Source: Cryoendolithus antarcticus (lineage: Eukaryota; Ascomycota; Dothideomycetes; Cladosporiales; Cladosporiaceae). Taken from it: a stretch of DNA of 64,000 nt. A program made the position numbers and the translations under genes. The stretch lies in contig NAJO01000046.1 in NCBI GenBank assembly GCA_002077065.1, positions 186,001 through 250,000 of the forward strand. Reading direction: 5' to 3'. Shown here one piece after another: positions 44,001 through 54,120 of this stretch. Below the pieces are notes generated by a model. The model had not been told where the DNA came from, ran no database searches, and worked only from the letters and a program-made list of their open reading frames with translations. The first letter of the stretch is position 1. Each line of letters starts with the position of its first letter.

Positions 44001-44324
44001 CAGCTGCGGATCCAGATCATAGACAGTACCATGGCGGGGTATCACACCGACAGCGATCTCATATGCGCGCAAGTAGTCCACGAAAGCCAGGTCCGGTCTT
44101 CGTGTGTCCACCAAGAACTTCGCTTGCCGCAGTGAAGTCACAGCGAGGCTCAACAGCTTCGCGACTGGATCGTCTGCTTGGTAGCCCTGCTGTGCTTTCG
44201 CCTGCAAGTCCTGAATGTGCTCGAAGGCCTTCTCCGTGCTGCTACCGCCATTAGCAGATGGCTTGCCATTGTAGCCGCCTGCTATACCACTGGGGGGACT
44301 CGGAAGCGAAGTCGCTGCGCTCAT
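41031..44324 (-). CDS. DOA4: Ubiquitin-specific protease, DOA4/USP8 type
   Basis: Single exon, 1097 aa. Doa4-type enzymes remove ubiquitin from cargo at multivesicular bodies. The N-terminus (about 30-135) is a helical MIT/USP8-dimer-like region. A rhodanese-like domain lies at about 390-520 (VLLIDVRPRADFDDGHIF) without the active Cys, as usual for this family. The protease domain starts at GLINFGVTCYMNSTIQAL with the nucleophile near C730; the oxyanion Asn five residues before it is kept. The His box GSGHYTT (H about 1040) and WRVHDDS follow. A CxxC pair (NCPKCKC) and LRCLSCG form the zinc site. The middle is Pro/Ser-rich and likely disordered. It is divergent from VPS27. Confidence 0.93.
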   Translation of the reverse strand: MSAATSLPSPPSGIAGGYNGKPSANGGSSTEKAFEHIQDLQAKAQQGYQADDPVAKLLSLAVTSLRQAKFLVDTRRPDLAFVDYLRAYEIAVGVIPRHGTVYDLDPQLDRQYKQLQGQLKQMEEQFMSIKSIIMSNNLRNGTRPRGGIVNGEHARGSVGSASQVNGVSHERHESLAVGGGHKIKPSVSPKPDSLHGRAISRPLNGTTVSPPSDALNDRFARLRLLNGGTSAPRPDSRGSISSVQSNPISMPSAVDWNGRNSFDALSKSTTLPGRPQGPRGMQNGGPVLPLKLPLNTELAAAMPKPPSPTYSPARNMQTTGNIAPPRHTARSLASNDVRRSSMASMSSASTRAPNGSRDSGDYFPQGVPEGAVLGSAPREATRQTLRETRVSNERLFDYLERFSVLLIDVRPRADFDDGHIFASSIMCIEPMTLRRGMSADEVQESLVLSPEAEQEMFFNRRDYDLVVYYDGSTQSETFLSRPQTDREAALLYLHEALTEFSQDKPLRERPMLLIGGLDAWIDLVGQQALRSSNTLQRMNAVRPLQRRPPVFTAGSSSLRLPKRRVQDFAPLGQDEERAWHERARQESVSVVPQVQPMIEEEGDGANDGASLKQYEAAIQDFNSRFPDAGAIDRQPDFMRSQVPQRPPPIPPAKLPDYPVAPPASQYSQVPQRPAPAAPRMSYTGVSDRSASQSSLPANRSDHLAPYIPAKLRLQNMILPRTGLINFGVTCYMNSTIQALSATTPLTALFMQDDFRRKVQKNWKGSKGVMPELYSNLIRSLWKGDVEAIKPTTFRSFCGRLNAQWISSQQQDAKEFFDFLTDCLHEDLNSHWQKSPLKALTPQQEAARESAPKLFTIAMEWERITHRDRSDILDLFGGQHISRLRCLSCGFTSSTWEYFMSISVEIPSSGQATLQDCLKQYTSEERLEDGWNCPKCKCQREATKRITITRAPQFLVIHFKRFRSTWGGRSAAKVHTLIDFPLHALDLQPFMLPPPTASDQAAVIAQYGPGYARLDASITPPFSYDAYAVIRHHGNTLGSGHYTTAARDMVKGRWRVHDDSRMREVGVEGDGGGERLQTRDAYIVFYQRVGTEGTGGRL

Positions 44325-44993
44325 GATGAACGGCGCATGGGTCGTCGTCGCCAGATCATGTCGCTATATCTGCCACCAACAAACTCAGGCAAGATTATGC
44401 ACAGTACACGCGATGGCGTGGTCGACCGCGTGGTTCACAAAGTCTATTGTGCCTCTGAATGTCGGTGGCGGACGTAGGATGCTGCCCTGGGGAAGAGGGA
44501 ATGTGCAGAGGCCAGCTATGTGAGCTGGTGAGAGCACAGTGATACTGAAGACAACGTTATTCGGTAAGAGAGTTGAGTGCTGAATTGCCATTCACTACTG
44601 CTTATTGTTTCGAGGTTATCTGGTTCCCCAGAAAGTGGAATGACGCAGCTGCGTGAGCCACGGCGCCACACTGCGGCTCTGCGACTGCTAGACCTCAATC
44701 CCCAAGGTATCAAGTCTGTCTTCCTGTGGGGGCGATCATATCAGTGAATGAGGTACAGACTTCTTCGGCATATTCCAGGCTCCAAGGTACCTCATGTCAG
44801 CGAACGGCGGAATCCTCTACAGCTATTCCACATTCTCTATCATTGCCTTCTCTCGGTCCTCAGGCATACCCTCAGCCTCCTCCAGCATCGCATAAACCAC
44901 CATCGTCCATCCCGGTAATCCACGACCCAGGGTCTCTCCAAGAGCGACACCTCCAACACACCACTCCCTGGCCACGGCCACCCACACCCAACC
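44325..44993. promoter_or_regulatory. Divergent promoter region, DOA4-type / VPS27
   Basis: About 670 bp between start codons of two endosomal ubiquitin-sorting genes. The last 170 bp before VPS27 are C-rich (many CCTCC and CCACA runs), like fungal pyrimidine-rich leaders. No specific operator is identified. Confidence 0.4.
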
Positions 44994-47253
44994 ATGGCCT
45001 CCTGGTTCGGCGCCTCCAACACGGAGCTCGACCAGCAAATCGAGCGCGCCACCTCCTCCTCTCTCGAAGACATCGCCTTGAACCTCGAAATCTCAGACAT
45101 AATCCGTTCCAAAACCGTGCAGCCCAAGGAAGCCATGCGCTCCCTCAAACGCCGCATCAACAACAAGAATCCCAACATCCAGCTCGCTGCCTTGAACCTC
45201 ACAGATACGTGTGTCAAGAATGGCGGGAGTCATTTTCTGGCCGAGATCGCCAGTCGGGAGTTTTTGGATGGGTTGACAGGGATGCTGAGGAATTATGGGG
45301 AGATGGAGAGGAATGTCAGGCAGAAGATTCTGGAGCTCATCCAGAATTGGGCTGTGGGGGCACAGGGAAAGGAGAGTTTGGGGTATTTGACTGAGACGTA
45401 TCGGGCGTTGCAGTTGGAGCGGTTTGATTTTCCGCCCAGGCAGGAGGTATGTCGGAATAAGATGTGTGGTGGCAGGCTGGACGCTGACAGTGGAACAGGT
45501 CGCCAGCAGTATGTTTGACAGCTCTGCGCCGCCAGAGTGGGCAGACTCGGATGTGTGCATGCGATGTCGGGAGCGGTTCACTTTCACGAACCGGAAACAC
45601 CATTGCAGGAATTGCGGGAACGTGTTCTGCGGCACTTGCAGCTCAAAGAGCATACCTTTACCACATCTCGGGATCATGCAGCCTGTGCGGGTAGACGATG
45701 GCTGCTACGCAAAGTTGGTAGAGAAGAACCGAGGAGGCGCTGCACCCCAGAGCCCAATCAGCTCGAAGCCGACGCTATGGCAAGGTGCAGCAGCAGCAGC
45801 AAGTACCGAGAGGATGCAGCCTCGAGCTGCACGAGTGGACGATAGCTTCGACGCAGACCTGAAACGGGCACTAGAGATGAGCTTGGAAGACAGCAAGGGT
45901 CCGACAGGTGCAGGCTACGTTCCGCAGGCGCAAGCTGCACAGCCCAAGCCACAAACTAATGGCACGAGCAAGAGCGCAACGCCGAAAAAGGACGAGGCAT
46001 TGGATGCTGATCTTGAGGCGGCAATTGCAGCAAGTCTGCAGGATATGGAAGAGCAGAAGAAGCAGCATGCGAAGCAGCTGAAGGAACGGACATCATCGGT
46101 GAATGCAGCGCCGCCTGCACAGTATAAGCCCAACAACCAGTTCGAGCTCACGCCTGTGGAAGCTGAGAACATCAACCTGTTCTCGACGTTGGTGGATCGG
46201 CTACAACATCAGCCGCCCGGGACAATATTGCGAGAACCTCAGATCCAGGAGCTGTACGAGAGCATAGGCACACTGCGACCGAAGCTCGCACGGACATATG
46301 GTGAGACGATGAGCAAGCACGACACACTGCTAGATCTGCACTCGAAGCTTGCGACGGTGGTGCGGTACTACGACCGCATGCTCGAGGACAGGCTGAGCAA
46401 CACATACAACACCAGCCGATACGGCGCGCCCAATCGAACTAGCATGTATCCGAATATATCTGCCGCAGTGCCTCAGCAACATGGTGGCATGGAGAGCTAC
46501 TACACCGGGAATGCGCCTCAGATGGACAACTACGGCCCTCCGCCCCAGCAAGGTAGCTATGCTGGCTACTCACAGCCTCAGCCTCACCCTTCACAAGCAC
46601 CCTACCCCGAGCCTCCTTACTCGGAGAATCCTCAGATCCGCCAACCACAACCTTATGCTCAGCAACCTCCTCCCGAAGCATCCTACTACCAACAACAACC
46701 AGCACAAGCCTACCCGCCTCAGCCCACACAACCTCCACCTCAGCAACAACAGTCCTACCCTCCACAACTCCACCAAGAACCCCAGCAGTAACCACAACCC
46801 CCACAAGCCCATCTCCAGCGCCGCCAGTCCTCGCAACGATATTCACAGACTTCCTCCCAATACGCCCCCTCCCACACCTCGCAAACCTCAAATCCTCAAA
46901 TCACCTCCCCGCAAGCAGATACCGCAGCATCTTTCTACTATAACAACGACGCCCAAGCGCCCCTTCCATCGAGTCCAGAGACTTACGCTCAACCACCTCC
47001 TCAACCTCTCCAACAACAGGCTGCGCCACCACAGCAGCAACAGTACCAACAGCCGCAGCAGCATCCAGGCGTGCAGAGGCAAGGAAGCCAGGCTTACTAC
47101 GCGCCACAAGTCCAGCAACAAGCGCCGCAGCAACAGCAATGGCCTACCCTCCCTGCGGCTGGGGCCGGGTACGGACAGGAAGCTTTTCCAATTGCGCCGC
47201 AGCATGTGCCTGCGCCTGTTGCTGTGAAGGAGGAGAGTTTGATTGAGCTGTAG
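44994..47253 (+). CDS. VPS27: ESCRT-0 subunit VPS27, with an in-frame TAA
   Basis: Vps27 binds PI3P and ubiquitinated cargo on endosomes and recruits ESCRT-I and clathrin. Exons are 44994-45446 and 45499 onward (52-nt intron, QE|VASSMF). VHS spans about 8-140; FYVE about 165-225 ([25 protein letters not shown]); two UIMs read [14 protein letters not shown] and [14 protein letters not shown]; a helical core follows near 235-330; then a long Gln/Pro-rich tail. A TAA at 46789-46791 would end the protein at 581 aa. The same frame stays open for 153 more codons and ends in EESLIEL, a clathrin-box-like tail expected in Vps27. Without the stop the protein is 735 aa, close to the usual fungal length. 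Confidence 0.92.
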
Positions 47254-48209
47254 CCTGAATGAGATCACCACAATAGTACCTACGTGGAAGCATATAGCAG
47301 TGGGAGATAAGGGGTAGAGAATCGAGAATGCAGTATATACCCAAAAGCACAAGGAGCGTCAGTGGCGTCACTGTCATGGCTCCCGAACCCGAGACCAAGT
47401 ATCACTGCATGCTCTTCCATATTCACCGTGGAGTGTAAGCCAAAGGTACGCCCATGATCGACGCCGTGAATTTCGCTCCTCTCTTCCGACCACTACTTCT
47501 CCGAATATCTACAAGGGGACATGGGTAGCGCTATCACCACCCACGCGAGTTCAGTGGAGAAGCATCCTTCACGAGATCGGAGAGGAGCAAGCGCTGGGAA
47601 AGCATAGGGATGCGTTGCAATGTCTCTCATTGCCACCGCGCGTTAAATCTCCTGCAGTGAGTGCATCGATAGGTGCGCAGTGGCGTCATCGACTATGGCG
47701 GGAAGGTGGGTGATGGCTGGGATTTCGAGGAAAGCTTGAGCGCCAACGGGGACGTATGAGGAGTGAACCCAGCTCTCTCCGTGACTGAGACGCTAGCAGA
47801 GGGTCTGCCAGAACAGCTGCGATAGAGCCGCTGGTGAGATACGAGACCTCAGAAAGAGATCAAGGCTGCGCAAGCTACGTCTAGGAATCTGGCGGTCTCT
47901 TCTTCACGCTGCATCGCACCTGGGTTGTTCAAAGTGCCGTCGTAGAAGCCCAGGAATCATGCAGATTATTGCACAGGAGGTGGTCAGGTATAACAAGAGC
48001 GAGGATTGATCTTACATATTTGGAGGCAACCAGTGCTAGTGCTCGAACGGCGCTCAAGATGAACGTTTCTCGCTGCTCTGTGGCGCGTTCTTCTATCGTC
48101 TACTTCAGCCTGCCAAGACCGCTATACATGCTTCGTCAGGCTCATAAGCGTCTAGGCCGAGCACTTCACCACGGTGACTATCTCGACTTCGGTGGGAGGC
48201 ATTGTCTCC
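47254..48209. other. Convergent intergenic, VPS27 / GMPPA-like
   Basis: About 950 bp. Only short frames are present; no gene, RNA or repeat could be supported. Confidence 0.4.
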
Positions 48210-49639
48210 TCACATAATGACCTCGTTCGCCACGTCCTGCAATCAAAAGTCAGCAACACATCACCCACACCCCGCAACCATAGGAGCAACGCAAAACTCA
48301 CCCTCTTCAACTCCTTATACGGCAAACAAACACAATTCTGCACCCGCACCTCATCCGCAACCATACACTCCTTCCCCAAAATAGTAATACTCTGCACCTT
48401 CACGCCATTCTTTACCACACTCGTGCTGTGCTCTCTGACAGGCGTCGGTGTCCCCTCCACTCTTGCCCAGGCACCGACTCTTGAGCTCCAGCCAATAATA
48501 CTGTACAGAACGCACGCGTCGTGCTTGATCTCCGCGTCTTCCAGGACGATGGATTCTTTGATCCGCACGCCGGGGCCTACGATCGCGCGAGGACCGATGG
48601 AGACGTTGGGGCCGAGTTTTGCGGAGGGGTCGACTTGCGCAGTAGGGTGGATGAAGACTGGCGGGAGGATTTTGGCCGAGGGCGCGGCGAGCTCGGGGGA
48701 CTGCTGTTGAAAGGCTTTCATTAAGTACAGAGCGTTGGCGGGGACTGCAGAGCCGGCTGTCTTGATCTGCCGCCAGAAGTCCTTTGTCTCGAGGACGTAG
48801 AATTGGCGGCTGTCGGCAAGGTCGGAGAGGATGTCCTGTTCGAGGCGAATAACCTCGTTGGTCTGTCCGTCGTCGTCTTCGTCTGGGCGATCTGCGCGGG
48901 AGGGAGGGAGGTAGGTTGAGTCGAGAGCATCGGAAGAGGGATATGAGACTAGGCGTGGGCGGTCTGCGCGGCGCTTTATGGCGGATTTGATGCTGGGGAA
49001 GATGGCGTCTGTGCTGAAGAGGTAGACGCCGCAGTTGATGAGGTTGGAGATGTGAGACTCCGGCTTCTCGACGTAGTGGAGCACACGCTTGCTATGGGCG
49101 TCCGACACTATGCAGCCGAAGTTTGAGGCGGCGTCGTTGGGGACGCGGGTCCCCAGAATCACAGCCTCCGCGTCCTTTTCCGTGAACAGCTGTTGCATCT
49201 GTGCGAGAGGAAAAGAGCAGCAGACATCGGCATTGAGGACAAAGAAACGATCCGGGCGGTTCTTGAGGATAGCATCACGGAAGTGGTAAAGCCCTCCTGC
49301 TGTTCCCAGAGCTTGGTATTCGCGGAGGTATTTGATTGTGATATTTGGGTATGCGCGGTGAGAGTCCTTGATGAAGTCACGGAAGACTGATTCATCGTAG
49401 TAGCCGACCAGGAAGACTTCGCGGATCTCGGGGAGCTTTGTCACTGCAGCGAAGCAGTGGGAGATGATGCTGTGGCCAGCGACTTCGAAGAGGGGTTTGG
49501 GAAGGTCGAGGGACAGAGGGCGGAAGCGTGTGCCTCGCGAGGGTCCGCCGACGAGAATCACGGCTTTCGTTGTGGGAGTGCTATTGTTGGTGTTGCCGTT
49601 CGGGCGGCCGCCGCGGACGGGGACTTGCAGGTTGGACAT
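48210..49639 (-). CDS. GDP-mannose pyrophosphorylase alpha-like nucleotidyltransferase
   Basis: Homologue of GMPPA, the regulatory partner of the enzyme that makes GDP-mannose for glycosylation and wall mannan. Exons 49639-48302 and 48236-48210 (65-nt intron) give 454 aa. The last exon is only 27 nt and supplies the conserved end DVANEVIM; reading through the intron gives a false tail of about 50 residues. The nucleotide motif reads ILVGGPSRGTRFRPLSLDLPK, the GMPPA form, and LREYQALGTAGGLYHF and FFVLNADVCC follow. The C-terminal half is a left-handed beta helix (hexapeptides from about 320) ending CVCLPYKELK. Confidence 0.93.
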
Positions 49640-50800
49640 GGCGGTGTTTGGTGGGGGTGGGGTGGGTGAGGTAGCGGGGGGAGCAAATGAGGATTGATGA
49701 TGTGAGGTTGTAGAGTATGCTGCTCGGAAGTGTCTTGAGGTCCAGTGATCTGACTAGCAGATCTCGTACAAGCAGTCAGCGACTCGTATTGCTAGCTGTC
49801 ACTTTCTCAAGGTTTACTCTGGGTGTCGGTCGTGGAACCATCGAGGGTCCACCTCGGCGAAAACGCGACTTCACGGAGCCTCACAAGACCGCACGTGTCA
49901 ATGCTTTCTTTGCACACCGACTCTCATCAAGGGGATTCACCAGAAGGCAATACTCATGGCACCGAGCATCTCCCTGCTGCTCTGTGGAGCTCCGCGACAT
50001 TGCCTGCCCACGTAGCCCGCCCTGTCGAACAGACGAGACTGAATGCAGACCGGCTCTCTGTATCGACGTCGTCTCTTTCTGTGCATGACTGTCGAACGTA
50101 CGTTAGCTGCTCTAGCCGAAATTACAGGCTGACAAGCCTCAATATGATGGTCCTATTGCTATCGAATATCTGCGCCCTAGCCCTGGTTGAGGAGGTTGAT
50201 CTCGTTGCACAGACGTCGATTCGGCACTCTTCTCACGATGTCTTGACGGCAATACCTGCTACATCACAGAGCATGCAGCGTCTGGCACTCGTGCAGTCAC
50301 CTGCAGCACGTGCTGTCTCGACTACTGCACAGCTCCTGTTACGCTCAGGGGTAGCGACGGCGATGCTGCTTCACGGATAGGCACGCTGTCAATCCTGCAA
50401 ATCCAAAAGACATCTGCTACGCTCTTGTAGGTATATCCGCCAGGGAAGAGAGTTTGCTGCAATCAGCTCCGTGGCCATGTGGTGAAACCTCTGCCTGCAT
50501 TCACGATCGCCTGCCGTATCGAACAGGGCTCGATACTTTACCTATGTGCGATCAAGTCTATGAGGCTCGGCGTGCTCTTCTGTGCTGCGCAGGACCATGG
50601 TCAGAGGCCGAAGTGAAGACCTGCTGGTTATGGTTTGCTCTCCGACGTCTCCCCTGTCAAGCGATTGAGGCCTCGAGCTTTTTCTGCCTGTCCAGTCAGT
50701 GTATAAAACCATCACACCAGTCTTCTTACTCTTTCCCTCATGTTGCATGTCGTTCCCTAGGTAGATACCCTTCCCGCTTCTGCGTCGTGACTGACAGCAC
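49640..50800. promoter_or_regulatory. Divergent intergenic, GMPPA-like / dynamin-like
   Basis: About 1.2 kb. A 185-codon plus-strand frame (49823-50380) lacks any domain and is not called. The remainder is taken as promoter sequence of both flanking genes. Confidence 0.35.
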
Positions 50801-51144
50801 ATGAGCGCCTTCTTCGTAAGTGTCCGTCCTGCTTCTCAGTGGCATCGTAGCTGACATATCAAGTAGCACCGCGGTCACGATAGCTCCTCAGTCGTCAAGA
50901 GATTTGTTGGAGCTAGCCGTGCATACCGTCGACGAAGGCTTGGGTACGTCCTTCGAGCCCAACTAGTCAAGTGAACGACCAAACCGGCAGTCTCGGTCGT
51001 ACTTTCCTCGCACTGCTCTTCACGTTCCACTTTCCCTTGTCAAATTCTGGTCAGCTCCTCATCACTTGAATTCATTGTCAACATCACTTCAATCATCAGG
51101 CTTCCAGAACATCGACACCTCAGCATGTACTGACAACATCTAGC
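50801..51144 (+). other. Spliced 5' leader of the dynamin-like gene, with upstream reading frame
   Basis: Two strong introns lie here: 50816-50866 (GTAAGT..AAGTAG, 51 nt, with a CTGAC branch site) and 50944-50990 (GTACGT..CGGCAG, 47 nt). A third weaker one may lie at about 51051-51099 (GTCAGC..ATCAG). Joining them opens a short upstream frame that begins MSAFFHRGHDSS at 50801 and stops before the main ATG at 51145. It is probably a regulatory leader or uORF; a separate tiny gene cannot be excluded. Confidence 0.4.
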
Positions 51145-53832
51145 ATGCCCGAATCCATCAAGGCCGAGCCAATCGACTACATCTTCACGACCTTCCCGCC
51201 AGTGTCACGCGCGCAGACGATTCGCTCATCATCATCCACGACGCCTCTGCCTGAGCCAGTGATGAGCTCCGGCAACACGACCGTGGCCGACGACGCTCTG
51301 ATGGCTGACATGAACGCTCACTATACACCGCACGGCTCTTCTGACGGGACCATGGAAATGGATGATGTCGTTCTGGCCACGTCGACGCCTACAGTGAGTC
51401 AAGGAACTCGGTCAATGCCACAGCGACGTCAACATGACCGTGGCGTTGGCACATCATCAGCAGCGGACATCGTGCACAACACAGACGCCCTGCACACTCT
51501 CGCGTTAGGGAGCCGCGAGCTTATCAAGACAATCCAGAGCCTCAGTGCTCTCAACATCGAGGCTACCCTCCCATCTCTGCCGAAATTTGTGGTGGTCGGA
51601 GATCAGTCTGCTGGAAAGAGCTCCATCATTGAGGCTTGCTGCGACATCACCCTACCTCGCAGCGAAGGAACATGTACTCGTTGTCCCTTCGAGATCACCA
51701 CGACGGCTCTCACGGAAGGGACGGACGGCGCCTGGAGATGCACGATCTCCCTGGTATCGGCGTACTCATACTCACCTTTTGCACTCCCACAAGACGCCTT
51801 TCACCCATGGCACGCAACTCAGAGACAGATCACCATGTTCGCTGTGGTGACCAACAAAAGCCAACTTGAACACCAATTGAAGCTTGCCCAGCTTGCAATC
51901 CTCAACCCAGACAAGGATCCGGCCAGTTTTGCTACTCTTCGAGACCCATCCCAAGCTACCATGATAGTCGGCTTCTCCCCCAACATCATTCGCCTGGAGG
52001 TGCAGGCACCAGAGCAGCCAGAACTTTCCTTCTTTGACCTCCCAGGAGCGATTAACGTTCACCCGGACGAGACACAGCAACACCTTGTTGGCTTCATCAA
52101 GGCTGTGATCGAGTCCTACCTCCGCGATCCGCAGACCAAGATCTCGCTTACCTGTGGCGCGGACCAGGACGTAGAGAACTGCACAGCCTTCCGGTTCATC
52201 AAAGACAGTCAAGCAATTGATCGATGTTTTGGTGTGCTTACTAAGCTTGATCTGGTTCACATTTCGAGGATGAAGATTGTCGAGAGAATGCTCAATCGCA
52301 AGGATTATGCTCTACCACAGGGATCCTGGTTCGTGACCAAACAGCCCTCACAAAGTGACCTTGAAGCAGGCATCTCCCACGAGGAAGCACGTAATATAGA
52401 GCATAGCTTCTTCAATCAACCTTACTGGCAGCGCGTTGTACAGGACTTTCCCCAGCAGGTCGGGATCGGCAATCTCCAACAGGCCATCTCACAGATCTAC
52501 ACCGGCACGATCAGAGACCATCTGCCTGAGATCATCGAGCGTGTGAATGCACGCTACGCTGCCATCACGCAAGAGCTCGCAGGATTCGCGGAAGAGCCCA
52601 GTCATCCGGCTTCCATAGTTACGAGCGAAGTGCACAAGGTTCAATTCGCTATCTCCGTTCAGCTCGATCCGGATGGTCCAGCGAAGAACCTCTACAAGCG
52701 CACTCTGACCAAGCTGATCAACTTTGCCACGGAGCTGCACAAGCTCCAACCCACGATCGACTGGCAGACACGGGGCTACGTCCAGCCACCGTTCTCCGTT
52801 GATGACTCGTCGGATGATGACGCGACACCTTCAAAGGTTGTCAACACACCCGCGCCCAAGGTCAAAGGCAGCAAAGGCTCAGGTTCCGCGGTGACATCCG
52901 TAGGCGCTGGCCGGAAGCATCAGCTCCCAACGAGAAGCACCCCAGGCCCCACTACAGCGCGCAAGCTCTTTGCCAATCAGACACCATCTCAGGCCTCGAA
53001 GTCCACCATCGCTCCGACGGCATTCACTTTGGCTCAGATCAGGGAAGAGTACGATGTGAGCGACCCCGACCCTCGGGCTACGAACAGCTCCCACGTTACC
53101 AATAGTCTCACGCTGACCACCCTCCGTCCGTGGACGCAATCCACGACCGCTGCTCTGAGCCGCATCCAGAACGACTTCCTCACCTCTCTCACAGCCATCG
53201 TGAACGAAATACTCGCACCACGTCTCCGCACCAAATTCTACGCAACCATGCAAGTCCTCCTCGCCACCAACGCCAAGTCCCTTTTCCACAAAGCCTCCCT
53301 CGCTATCAACCATGCCCTCGAAAAAGAGCAATACCGCCCGATGCTCACAGCCAACACAGACCGCTGGAAGCTCCTCGCTGCACCCGTAGAAGCCAAGCTG
53401 AGCGAGCAGCGCCACCGCAAGCGCGTCGAAGAGCACTTCGACAGGGTTGAAGCTCACCTCGACGCTTCCAAGCACTCTTCCACCGAGCTCCGCCTCAAGC
53501 GCGCGTCGGAAGCAGTCTGGCGCGCCGCCAACGCAGATCCTTACACGAGATATGTCCCACACTTGGTCAAGATCGTCACGTACTACGGTATCGCTGCTTC
53601 GCGATTTGCGGATACGGTGACGGGGATTGTGACTTTCGAGTTGTGCAGGGAGTTTGGCGAGACGGTTGAGGCGGTCCTTAAAAAGGGTTTGAAGATGGGT
53701 GATGACGGTGCTTGTAAGAAGCTGCTGGAGGAAGATCCGGGAAGAGAGCGCATGAGGTTGCGTTTGCTGGAGGAGAAGTCGAGGTTGGAGATGGCGAGGG
53801 CGGAGCTGGAGAAGGTTGGTGGATTGGTATAA
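51145..53832 (+). CDS. Dynamin-like large GTPase
   Basis: Single exon, 895 aa. The GTPase domain begins near 130: P-loop GDQSAGKSSIIEA (about 152), switch I RSEGTCTRCPFEI, G3 DLPGA (about 298) and G4 TKLD (about 366) are all present. The middle region contains a low-complexity Ser/Pro/Lys insert (about 550-625). The C-terminus has GED-like helices (about 755-890). No PH domain, proline-rich tail or membrane span is seen, so it resembles the fungal Mx/dynamin-related family rather than Vps1, Dnm1 or Mgm1. The N-terminal 110 residues are polar. Its cellular role is not predictable. Confidence 0.9.
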   Translation: MPESIKAEPIDYIFTTFPPVSRAQTIRSSSSTTPLPEPVMSSGNTTVADDALMADMNAHYTPHGSSDGTMEMDDVVLATSTPTVSQGTRSMPQRRQHDRGVGTSSAADIVHNTDALHTLALGSRELIKTIQSLSALNIEATLPSLPKFVVVGDQSAGKSSIIEACCDITLPRSEGTCTRCPFEITTTALTEGTDGAWRCTISLVSAYSYSPFALPQDAFHPWHATQRQITMFAVVTNKSQLEHQLKLAQLAILNPDKDPASFATLRDPSQATMIVGFSPNIIRLEVQAPEQPELSFFDLPGAINVHPDETQQHLVGFIKAVIESYLRDPQTKISLTCGADQDVENCTAFRFIKDSQAIDRCFGVLTKLDLVHISRMKIVERMLNRKDYALPQGSWFVTKQPSQSDLEAGISHEEARNIEHSFFNQPYWQRVVQDFPQQVGIGNLQQAISQIYTGTIRDHLPEIIERVNARYAAITQELAGFAEEPSHPASIVTSEVHKVQFAISVQLDPDGPAKNLYKRTLTKLINFATELHKLQPTIDWQTRGYVQPPFSVDDSSDDDATPSKVVNTPAPKVKGSKGSGSAVTSVGAGRKHQLPTRSTPGPTTARKLFANQTPSQASKSTIAPTAFTLAQIREEYDVSDPDPRATNSSHVTNSLTLTTLRPWTQSTTAALSRIQNDFLTSLTAIVNEILAPRLRTKFYATMQVLLATNAKSLFHKASLAINHALEKEQYRPMLTANTDRWKLLAAPVEAKLSEQRHRKRVEEHFDRVEAHLDASKHSSTELRLKRASEAVWRAANADPYTRYVPHLVKIVTYYGIAASRFADTVTGIVTFELCREFGETVEAVLKKGLKMGDDGACKKLLEEDPGRERMRLRLLEEKSRLEMARAELEKVGGLV

Positions 53833-54120
53833 AGCAGTTCGAACGACGAGGCCGACGGATGTACTGGGAGGCGGCACGCACGGCCGACACTGTTCGAGCA
53901 GCGCTTACGGGACAAGCTTGCAGCAGTATTTGAGATGTTTTCAGAGGGCCATCACGAGCAAGAGCAGGAGCCACAGCGCAGCATACATTAGCGCAGCACC
54001 CCTTGGCACGGCATCTTTTAGCACAGCACAGCGTAGTACAGCGCACCACAGCATAGCATAGCAATTGTAGCAGTACCTCCAACTACCCTCTTAACAACTG
54101 ACTGACCACGCCTAGCCATA
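53833..54120. other. Convergent 3' flank, dynamin-like / RSC9
   Basis: About 290 bp between stop codons, mostly occupied by the imperfect AGCAC-type repeat described separately. Confidence 0.4.
54019..54063. repeat. Imperfect pentanucleotide (AGCAC/AGCAT) repeat
   Basis: About nine imperfect units of TAGCA/CAGCA/CAGCG, with looser copies starting near 53960. It is a degenerate microsatellite in the 3' flank and has no visible terminator structure. Confidence 0.6.

Noticed and set aside
43321..44022. Long antisense frame inside the ubiquitin protease gene
   Set aside because: Shadow of the real coding strand in GC-rich sequence.
46481..47227. 248-codon alternative frame over the VPS27 tail
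   Set aside because: Arises from the CAA/CAG-rich repeat read in another frame; the true frame ends in the conserved clathrin-box-like tail.
49823..50380. 185-codon plus-strand frame upstream of the dynamin-like gene
   Set aside because: No domain or membrane layout; low-quality protein composition; lies in the divergent promoter region.
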